A DNA stretch of 64,000 bases from an uncultured Saprospiraceae bacterium (GTDB lineage Bacteria; Bacteroidota; Bacteroidia; Chitinophagales; Saprospiraceae), in contig CALFUU010000012.1 of NCBI GenBank assembly GCA_937929835.1, forward strand, positions 1 through 64,000, written 5' to 3'. Made by a program: the position numbers and the translations under genes. Below, one piece after another: positions 57,477-64,000 of the stretch. The first letter of the stretch is position 1; every line of letters begins with the position of its first letter. Below the pieces are notes generated by a model. It worked only from the letters and a program-made list of their open reading frames with translations, was not told the DNA's origin and searched no databases.

Positions 57477-58043
57477 ATGGCTAGTACATCAGATATAAAG
57501 AATGGACTCTGTATGAACTATAACCACGACGTATTTAAAGTCGTAGAGTTTCTACACGTAAAACCAGGGAAAGGTCCAGCTTTTGTTAGAACTAAATTAA
57601 AGAGCCTCACTACGGGTAAGGTTATCGATAACACCTTCCCTGCGGGTCACAAAATAGACGTTGTTAGAGTAGAGAGAAGGACCTACCAGTTTCTGTACAA
57701 AGAAGGCGATGACTTCAATTTTATGAATACAGAAACCTATGAGCAAGTAATGATAGAGGGCAAGATGATCGATAATGGCGATCTGCTCAAGGATGGGCAG
57801 AACGTTGAGATACTCTTCCATTCAGAAAATGAGACGCCACTGACTATAGATTTGCCTCAGTACATTACCCTAGAAATCACCTACACAGAGCCAGGTGTCA
57901 AAGGCAATACAGCAACCAATGCGAGTAAGCCTGCGACAACTGAGACCGGTGCTGAAATAAAAGTTCCTATGTTTATCAATGAGGGAGATCTGATCAAGAT
58001 TGATACAGCAACTCGTGGATATGTTGAAAGAGTAAAAAAATAA
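57477..58043 (+). CDS. efp: Translation elongation factor P
   Basis: 188 residues, three OB-like beta-barrels. EF-P relieves ribosome stalling at polyproline. The loop that reaches the P-site tRNA is HVKPGKGPAFVR with Lys32 at the tip, the residue modified in the lysine-type EF-P class. C-terminal EGDLIKIDTATRGYVERVKK matches the family. Leads the efp-accB-accC run, 3 bp before accB. Confidence 0.96.
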   Translation: MASTSDIKNGLCMNYNHDVFKVVEFLHVKPGKGPAFVRTKLKSLTTGKVIDNTFPAGHKIDVVRVERRTYQFLYKEGDDFNFMNTETYEQVMIEGKMIDNGDLLKDGQNVEILFHSENETPLTIDLPQYITLEITYTEPGVKGNTATNASKPATTETGAEIKVPMFINEGDLIKIDTATRGYVERVKK

Positions 58044-58046
58044 AAG

Positions 58047-58547
58047 ATGGCAATGACTTACAAAGAAATCAAAGAACTCCTAGAAATAGTAGGAGAGTCT
58101 GATCTAGCAGAATTCAAGCTGAAGGATGGAGACTTTGAGGTGTCTATCAGAACAGGTTCTTATAGTAAGGTCAAGATGACCTCACAGCCAATGATGGCAG
58201 CACCAGCGATGACTGCCCAGCCTATCCAGCAAGTAGCAGCCTCAGCACCGGCTAGCGCAGCACCTGCAGCGCAACCTGCAGCAGAAGCTGATTCTACGGA
58301 AGGCTTGTTAGAAGTAAAATCTCCCATAGTGGGCACATTTTATAGGTCTGCATCCCCCGACAAACCGGCATTTGTATCTATCGGTGATACGATCTCAGAA
58401 GGTTCTGTCGTCTGTATTGTAGAAGCCATGAAACTTTTTAATGAAATCGAAAGCGAGGTTGCTGGTAAGATAGTCAAGGTCCTTGTCGAAGATGCTTCTC
58501 CTGTCGAGTATGATCAGGTATTATTCTTGGTAGACCCTAAAGGGTAG
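58047..58547 (+). CDS. accB: Biotin carboxyl carrier protein of acetyl-CoA carboxylase
   Basis: 166 residues. N-terminal domain ([20 protein letters not shown], ~1-45), an Ala/Pro-rich mobile linker (~48-82), and a biotinyl domain with the [11 protein letters not shown] motif; Lys129 is the biotinylated residue. The thumb region [15 protein letters not shown] is present. Works with AccC to carboxylate biotin. Followed by accC after 24 bp. Confidence 0.97.
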   Translation: MAMTYKEIKELLEIVGESDLAEFKLKDGDFEVSIRTGSYSKVKMTSQPMMAAPAMTAQPIQQVAASAPASAAPAAQPAAEADSTEGLLEVKSPIVGTFYRSASPDKPAFVSIGDTISEGSVVCIVEAMKLFNEIESEVAGKIVKVLVEDASPVEYDQVLFLVDPKG

Positions 58548-58571
58548 ATCGAGCACATCAAATCCCCACTT

Positions 58572-59915
58572 ATGTTCAAAAAAGTACTCATAGCTAACCG
58601 CGGTGAAATTGCCTTACGCGTTATTAGAACCTGTAAGGAAATGGGCATCAGAACGGTCGCAATATATAGCACGGCAGACAAAGAAAGCCTGCACGTAAGA
58701 TTTGCTGATGAGGCCGTCTGTATAGGGCCACCATCCTCTACAGATTCTTATCTCAATATTCCTAGGATTATGGCTGCTGTCGAGATTACCAACGCGGATG
58801 CGGTACATCCCGGATATGGTTTCTTATCAGAGAATGCTGGATTTGCCGAAGTCTGTGAGCAGTATGGAATTAAGTTTATAGGTCCCTCTGCCGCTATGAT
58901 CAATGCAATGGGTGATAAGATCACAGCCAAGGAGACAATGATTAAGGCTAAGGTGCCAGTTGTACCTGGTTCAGATGGTGCAGTTACAGATGTCAAAAAA
59001 GGACTCGTAGATGCTAAGCGTATAGGTTATCCTGTTATACTAAAGGCTACTGCTGGCGGTGGTGGTAAAGGTATGCGTATCGTTAATGGTCCAGAAGAAT
59101 TTGCAGAGCAACTTGAAAAAGCACAGATAGAAGCCGGTGCCGCCTTCGGTAATGATGCCATGTATATGGAAAAGTTTGTAGAAGAACCACGCCATATAGA
59201 GATTCAAGTAATAGGAGATCGGTATGGAAACGTAGCGCATCTGTCAGAGAGAGATTGCTCAGTACAGCGAAGACATCAAAAGTTAGTAGAGGAATCCCCT
59301 TCTCCATTTATGGATCAGAAACTGAGAACCAAAATGGGTAAGGCAGCCATAGCAGCAGCAGCGGCCATCAATTACGAAGGTGTAGGGACAGTAGAGTTTC
59401 TCGTGGATAAGCATCGTAAGTTCTACTTTATGGAGATGAATACGAGAATCCAAGTAGAGCACACGGTCACAGAAGAAGTGATCAATAGAGATCTGATCAA
59501 AGAACAAATAAAAGTAGCTGCGGGGGAAGCCATTTCTGGAAAGAACTATTTTCCTACTTGCCACGCTATAGAAGTCCGTATCAATGCGGAAGACCCGTAT
59601 AATGACTTCCGACCTAGCCCAGGGCACATCACCTCATTTCATAGTCCTAAAGGCCACGGTGTCCGAGTGGATACCCACGCCTATGCAGGTTACAGTGTAC
59701 CGCCATATTATGACTCTATGATAGCTAAGCTGATATGCAAGGCTGAGACACGAGAGGAATGTATCAAGAAGATGTCTCGAGCACTTGATGAGTTTGTCAT
59801 CGAAGGTATCAAGACTACTGTTCCCTTACACATACAATTAATGAAAGATGAGCGATTCAAGAGTGGTGATGTAACAACTAAGTTTCTCGAGGATTTTGAT
59901 CTAAAACCTCTCTAG
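58572..59915 (+). CDS. accC: Acetyl-CoA carboxylase, biotin carboxylase subunit
   Basis: 447 residues. N-terminal [23 protein letters not shown]-grasp with the glycine loop [14 protein letters not shown] (~160), the [20 protein letters not shown] segment, and catalytic [15 protein letters not shown] (Glu and Arg residues). Ends normally at residue 447. Carboxylates the AccB biotin using bicarbonate and ATP. AccA and AccD are not in this window. Confidence 0.97.
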   Translation: MFKKVLIANRGEIALRVIRTCKEMGIRTVAIYSTADKESLHVRFADEAVCIGPPSSTDSYLNIPRIMAAVEITNADAVHPGYGFLSENAGFAEVCEQYGIKFIGPSAAMINAMGDKITAKETMIKAKVPVVPGSDGAVTDVKKGLVDAKRIGYPVILKATAGGGGKGMRIVNGPEEFAEQLEKAQIEAGAAFGNDAMYMEKFVEEPRHIEIQVIGDRYGNVAHLSERDCSVQRRHQKLVEESPSPFMDQKLRTKMGKAAIAAAAAINYEGVGTVEFLVDKHRKFYFMEMNTRIQVEHTVTEEVINRDLIKEQIKVAAGEAISGKNYFPTCHAIEVRINAEDPYNDFRPSPGHITSFHSPKGHGVRVDTHAYAGYSVPPYYDSMIAKLICKAETREECIKKMSRALDEFVIEGIKTTVPLHIQLMKDERFKSGDVTTKFLEDFDLKPL

Positions 59916-59986
59916 GTCTAAGGAAATAAAAAGAGTTTCTTATCTGTTTGTATAGGGGCCTCTTGTGGGTTTTTTAGAACTACCAG

Positions 59987-61774
59987 ATGAAGGATTTTAA
60001 GACATTACTCCAGCTTATGGCGCCTTACAAAACTAAGGTGACGATGAGCTTGGTCTGTCACCTGTTGATGGCTGTCTTTACGATCATTTCTATCCCTTTG
60101 ATTATTCCTTTTTTTCACTTTCTATTCAGCACAACACCAGAAGCGGTACCTCGACCAGATTCAGTTTTTGATCTAGTAGGGTGGATGGAATATTACTTTC
60201 TAGCGCTTATAGAAACGAGAGGTCAGCAGACTGCTTTGCTCTTTATTTGTGGATTGATGGTCCTCACATTTTTCTTTAAGAATGCCTTTCGGTATCTCGG
60301 TATGTGGTTTATGATTCCTGTAAGGAGCCACATCGTTTCGGATTTGAGGATGGGTCTCTATGAGAATTATCTGATTTCTAGTTTTGATCATAAAAAGGTC
60401 AAGAGGGGAGACTTATTGACTAGAATGACGGCAGATGTGCAGGAGGTGGAGTTTAGTATTTTGCGATTTGTACAGACGTTCTTCAAGGCACCTCTTGTTA
60501 TTATATGTAGCATCTTATTGATGTTGAGTATCCATAAAGGATTAACTCTTTTTGTTTTCATCCTTATGCTTTTTACAGTGCTTGTGATTGGGACCCTATC
60601 TCGAACACTGAAAAAAAGTTCTACACGTCTTCAGAGTACCTTGGGTGGATTGACAGGGGTGGTCGATGAGACCTTAGATGGTGCTCTAGTCCTCAGGGTA
60701 TTTCGGGTTATGGATAGATGGAAGCAGAAGTTTTCCGCTTATAACTCAGCCTATAAAAAGGACTTTGATACGGTGACTAGGAGACAAGAGTTGTCATCAC
60801 CTTTGTCAGAGTTTTTGGGAGTTTCTGTGGTGGTTGTTTTATTGTGGTATGGTGCACACCTTGTGTTCAGAGATGAATTAATACCAGAAGCGTTTTTTGC
60901 CTTCGTCTTTGCTTTTTATCATGTCATAGAGCCTCTAAAGTCTTTTTCTACTGCTATCTACAATATGAAAAAGGGCAGCGCTTCCTTAGATAGAATATTG
61001 GAATTTGATCAAAATAAAAAAGAGCCTATCAATGGTACGCCATTCCAGTTTGATAAGTATATAGAGTTTGATAAGGTTTCGTTTTCTTATGAGGGGCGGA
61101 CTGTATTAAGTGAAGTATCCTTTAGGATTAATAAGGGAGAAAAGATTGCGATCGTAGGTGATACGGGCTCAGGGAAGTCTACGCTGATTGCACTCCTTCT
61201 TAAAGTTGTACAACCTAGTTCTGGTAAGATATTGATTGACGGACAGGATTTGAGTTTTATAGATACTAGCAGTTTGTATAGCCAAGTTGGCGTAGTGACC
61301 CAGTTACCCTTTGTGTTTAACGGCTCACTAAAAGATAATATAATAATCGGTAGACGCGGCGTCACAGATGAGCGCATTATGCAGGCTGTAGTTATGGCTG
61401 GATTGGAAGATTATGTGCAGTCGCAGGCTGACAGACTTGAGGTGGCCTTGGTAGATAGAGGAGAGAATCTCAGCGGAGGGGAGCGACAAAGGTTGACAAT
61501 TGCTAGAGCACTCATAGAAAATCCAGACCTGTTGATTTTTGATGAGCCTACTTCAGCATTAGATCCTGTCGCTGAAGCTAAGGTGACCTCTGCGATACAG
61601 GGCGCACTCAAGGATAGAACGGCCATTATTATTGCCCACAAGATTTCTACAATTAGGTATGCTGATAACATTTTCTTTTTGAAGGGAGGTAAAATTTCTG
61701 AATCAGGAACGCATCAAGAACTGGTCACACAAGACGGTGCCTATAATACCTATGTCAATCTCGGTCAAGAATGA
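59987..61774 (+). CDS. ABC exporter, fused permease-ATPase (MsbA-like)
   Basis: 595 residues. Six membrane helices (~15-320) of an ABC type I exporter, then the ATPase: Walker A IVGDTGSGKSTLIALLL (~390), Q-loop GVVTQLPFVFNGSLKDNII, signature LSGGERQRLTIARALIE (~497) and Walker B LLIFDEPTSALDP. The closest functional class is the MsbA / lipid A flippase group, but other lipids or peptides cannot be excluded. The TGA overlaps the ATG of the next gene by 4 bp. Confidence 0.92.
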   Translation: MKDFKTLLQLMAPYKTKVTMSLVCHLLMAVFTIISIPLIIPFFHFLFSTTPEAVPRPDSVFDLVGWMEYYFLALIETRGQQTALLFICGLMVLTFFFKNAFRYLGMWFMIPVRSHIVSDLRMGLYENYLISSFDHKKVKRGDLLTRMTADVQEVEFSILRFVQTFFKAPLVIICSILLMLSIHKGLTLFVFILMLFTVLVIGTLSRTLKKSSTRLQSTLGGLTGVVDETLDGALVLRVFRVMDRWKQKFSAYNSAYKKDFDTVTRRQELSSPLSEFLGVSVVVVLLWYGAHLVFRDELIPEAFFAFVFAFYHVIEPLKSFSTAIYNMKKGSASLDRILEFDQNKKEPINGTPFQFDKYIEFDKVSFSYEGRTVLSEVSFRINKGEKIAIVGDTGSGKSTLIALLLKVVQPSSGKILIDGQDLSFIDTSSLYSQVGVVTQLPFVFNGSLKDNIIIGRRGVTDERIMQAVVMAGLEDYVQSQADRLEVALVDRGENLSGGERQRLTIARALIENPDLLIFDEPTSALDPVAEAKVTSAIQGALKDRTAIIIAHKISTIRYADNIFFLKGGKISESGTHQELVTQDGAYNTYVNLGQE

Positions 61775-62838
61775 TGGTTCGGTTATGCATATCAATTGTC
61801 CTGAGTTGGTTGAGCTTTCTAGTTTCTGCTCAGGACGATTTACATCTTAAAGTTGGAGATGTTTTCTATGACTATTCCACCAAGTTGAGTTCTGAAGTGG
61901 AGCCTATCAGTGATTTGCGTTTTATGGATTACGATATTCACTGCGTCGAAAAGACTGAGATCATCGAATCACAAATACCTAAGGTTGATTTTCAGTTGAC
62001 CACCGGTAATAAGAAGTGGCTGCTTGGTGTGGCTGATAATATGATCTTATGGAAAGGGATTGAGGGTCCAGATCCTTACTTAGGCGTAGACAAATATTTT
62101 CAATTTAAGGAAGGTGTACCTGTGTATAACTTAAATGAGCCTAGCGACTTTGATCGTGATGGGCAACTGAATATTTATTTCGAATATAAAATTGATGAGT
62201 TGCCTGACAATGTTGGAGTATGGGCGACTTTGATGGAATACTCTAAGCTAAAGGTTAAAGTCCAAGTTAATTATAATACGGCGTATCTTGGATTTCACCA
62301 ACAAGCTTTTACTGAAGTAATTATGCATGAATTGCTAAGTGAAGTTAGCTTCAGCGTTATAAATTATCAAGCCAAAATGCTCGATGAGTGGGTAGATGTC
62401 GTTCCTGATGCTCACCCTTCCTTGATGGATATCTTTGCGCCCATTACGATGAGCGAAAAAAGGCTAGCAGATGTGCACAACCCGCTTGGTAGCGTCATCT
62501 ATAGAAGTTCTCCTGAGACTGAGGTTGTTTTTAGAAGTATGACCTCTCTTCAGAATCTACCCGAATGTGACGACTCGGATAATCAGATCTACGTATATCC
62601 TAATCCTAGTTTTGGAGATATTACAATAAGGATGGACAACAATGGTTACGGGCCTTATACTTTTGAATTATTCAATGTCGTAGGACATCCTGTACGCAAA
62701 GAAACGTTATCTGGTGCATCCATTATTCATGCTACCTATGATCTTGGATATCTGGAGAAAGGCATCTACCTCTATAGTATCAAAGATAGCCGCGGCGCTT
62801 ATCTGCAAACCAAACGGTTGATTATTGTAAAGCGCTAG
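61771..62838 (+). CDS. Small secreted protein with T9SS type A sorting domain
   Basis: 355 residues. Signal peptide 1-21 (LCISIVLSWLSFLVSAQ). Residues ~25-265 have no recognised domain; they contain FDRDGQLNIYFEYKIDELPD, suggesting an extracellular beta-rich fold. C-terminal ~80 residues are a type A sorting domain (QIYVYPNPSFGDITIRMDNN ... ATYDLGYLEKGIYLYSIKD ... KRLIIVKR). Starts within the end of the ABC exporter gene (ATGA overlap), so it is translationally coupled to it. The stop is one base from the convergent DUF3667 stop. Confidence 0.83.
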   Translation: MMVRLCISIVLSWLSFLVSAQDDLHLKVGDVFYDYSTKLSSEVEPISDLRFMDYDIHCVEKTEIIESQIPKVDFQLTTGNKKWLLGVADNMILWKGIEGPDPYLGVDKYFQFKEGVPVYNLNEPSDFDRDGQLNIYFEYKIDELPDNVGVWATLMEYSKLKVKVQVNYNTAYLGFHQQAFTEVIMHELLSEVSFSVINYQAKMLDEWVDVVPDAHPSLMDIFAPITMSEKRLADVHNPLGSVIYRSSPETEVVFRSMTSLQNLPECDDSDNQIYVYPNPSFGDITIRMDNNGYGPYTFELFNVVGHPVRKETLSGASIIHATYDLGYLEKGIYLYSIKDSRGAYLQTKRLIIVKR

Positions 62839-62839
62839 C

Positions 62840-64000
62840 TTAGAGGAGTACTCCAGATAGGACTAAGATAAAAAGTAGGCAACTACTCAGAATAAAAACA
62901 TAGGACATTAAGCCTACACACATTTTAATTAGAGTTTTGAAACGGGATTGCTTGTAAAAATTGCGCAGGGACTTATACATATAGATTAGCGACAATAGAA
63001 ACCATACCCCCAAGAACCAACCTGATGCTATTGTATCAGGCTTAATTTTACCGATAATAATAAAAATGACTCCCAGTAATAGAAGTCTAGTGTGTGCATT
63101 GACCTGAAGTATAAAATGTTCTGCGTAATGGATACTATGCCGCCAATAAAGTAGGTAGAATATAAAAGACATTAATAAGACGATTAAGATGATCGCCCAG
63201 GTGCCATTTCCTATGAAAAAGGTGACAGACGATTGTAAGTCTTTAATTATTTTTTGCGACTGAACGAGAAATAATTCCTTGTACCATAAGCCATTACCAT
63301 ATTTCTGTTTCAACTTGTCTGGGGACAACTTAAATAGGTCTATGGCCGGTATTTCATTGATTAGAGTAGCATTGAAGCTGCCCCCGTCGTAGTAAAACTC
63401 ATTATTGGGGTTTACTTCAGATTCTTCTTTTCTATTTTCTATTTCATCTTGGACTACTTCTTCTTCTGGCGGGAGGGTGTCCTTTCGGTCATAATTTTCC
63501 CATCCTTCTTTGAAACCACCTGCAATGCTTGTAGTGTCATTTTCCGTAGGGTCATCAATAATGTCTTCCTTTTTTTTGAATATGATAGCCTTAAAGTTTA
63601 AAGTGGAATCGCGAAGGACTTCGTGTTCTAGTGCCAGGGTGTCGTAGTTGTTGAGATAATGTTCTTTCCAGATATTTTTTTCTTGTGTAGAAGAGACTTC
63701 TCTGAGTGAGGAGAGGCTTTCCCTAATTTGCATCAGGAATAAGGTAAAGAAACTAAATAAGACAACTAAGAATATCCTAAGGGGATGGTAGTAGATGACC
63801 CGCTTCCCAGCTATAAAGGCTAGACTGAGCTTAGCTGGTATCCAGATGTCTTTTAAGGAATTCCATATCTTGTTTTCTAGGTTGAAAAGATTGGAAAAGA
63901 AGTCCTTAACTAGAGAGCTGAACCGGAGTTTATTAAACTTTGTCTTCTGCCCGCACTGGCGGCAGTGCTTATCCTCTGAGGAGAAGGGGTGATCACAGTT
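62840..64000 (-). CDS. DUF3667 membrane protein (N-terminus cut by window)
   Basis: The frame stays open from 62840 to the right edge, so the start is outside. An N-terminal Cys/His ribbon, NCDHPFSSEDKHCRQCGQKT, is followed by a cytosolic stretch (FSNLFNLENKIWNSLKDIW) and a first membrane helix (PLRIFLVVLFSFFTLFLM, ~63725-63785). A long acidic extracellular or periplasmic loop (~180 residues) precedes four hydrophobic segments at the C-terminus (~62850-63220). This matches the DUF3667 family of zinc-ribbon membrane proteins of Bacteroidota, function unknown. Confidence 0.8.
   Translation of the reverse strand, partial: NCDHPFSSEDKHCRQCGQKTKFNKLRFSSLVKDFFSNLFNLENKIWNSLKDIWIPAKLSLAFIAGKRVIYYHPLRIFLVVLFSFFTLFLMQIRESLSSLREVSSTQEKNIWKEHYLNNYDTLALEHEVLRDSTLNFKAIIFKKKEDIIDDPTENDTTSIAGGFKEGWENYDRKDTLPPEEEVVQDEIENRKEESEVNPNNEFYYDGGSFNATLINEIPAIDLFKLSPDKLKQKYGNGLWYKELFLVQSQKIIKDLQSSVTFFIGNGTWAIILIVLLMSFIFYLLYWRHSIHYAEHFILQVNAHTRLLLLGVIFIIIGKIKPDTIASGWFLGVWFLLSLIYMYKSLRNFYKQSRFKTLIKMCVGLMSYVFILSSCLLFILVLSGVLL

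Overview
The window is chromosomal DNA of a Bacteroidota bacterium with a type IX secretion system (T9SS). The signs are a sprF/porP-gldK-gldL-gldM-gldN operon, a PorX response regulator with a PglZ domain, four secreted proteins with T9SS type A or type B C-terminal sorting domains, SprB-type repeats, TAnnTTTG promoter motifs and few Shine-Dalgarno sites. The size and style of the adhesins suggest a gliding, Saprospiria-like lineage, but that placement is a guess. I see no phage, insertion sequence, CRISPR array or rRNA. One tRNA, tRNA-Leu(UAG), is present.

Layout. 1-4.5 kb: 3' part of a giant repeat adhesin with a type A sorting domain, cut by the window edge, closed by a strong terminator. 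4.7-6.4 kb: exported MORN-like protein. 6.4-14.3 kb: recG (-), rbfA and purA (+), then a minus-strand group of a lipoprotein methyltransferase, a PBP4-type carboxypeptidase, an M14/aspartoacylase-like hydrolase and a RimK-like ATP-grasp ligase. 14.5-21 kb: UMF1-type transporter, a beta-helix lipoprotein (-), and three overlapping glycosyltransferase genes. 21.1-27.8 kb: the minus-strand T9SS operon, preceded by an MBL-fold hydrolase and a small conserved-looking protein. 27.9-31.7 kb: outer-membrane beta-barrel, lipoprotein, Ppx/GppA, and a metal ABC permease fused to a DtxR-like regulator, whose end overlaps a convergent fur gene. 31.7-37.6 kb: rel/spoT (-), tRNA-Leu, tig, clpP, clpX. 37.6-38.3 kb: a 474-bp gene-poor gap and a small DUF3185-like membrane protein. 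38.3-44.2 kb: glyA and a 1497-residue envelope protein made of about 45 units of 23 residues with two OmpA-like domains and a peptidoglycan-binding domain. 44.3-51 kb: HD phosphohydrolase, porX, tatC, Ca/Na antiporter, LamG-type T9SS cargo, DUF1573 lipoprotein. 51-55.2 kb: second giant SprB-repeat protein (type B). 55.4-64 kb: thioredoxin-SPOR protein, fabH, efp-accB-accC, MsbA-like exporter, small T9SS cargo, and a DUF3667 protein cut by the right edge.

How the parts fit. Much of the window is an envelope and secretion set. GldK/L/M/N with SprF form the T9SS motor and translocon-associated parts, PorX is its known regulator, and the SprB-repeat and LamG proteins are expected cargo. The remainder is core metabolism: DNA repair, translation, protein quality control, purines, fatty acid initiation and stringent response. 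The least explained items are the 23-residue-repeat OmpA protein, the lipoprotein methyltransferase, the RimK/M14/PBP4 operon and the SprF gene with no conventional start codon.
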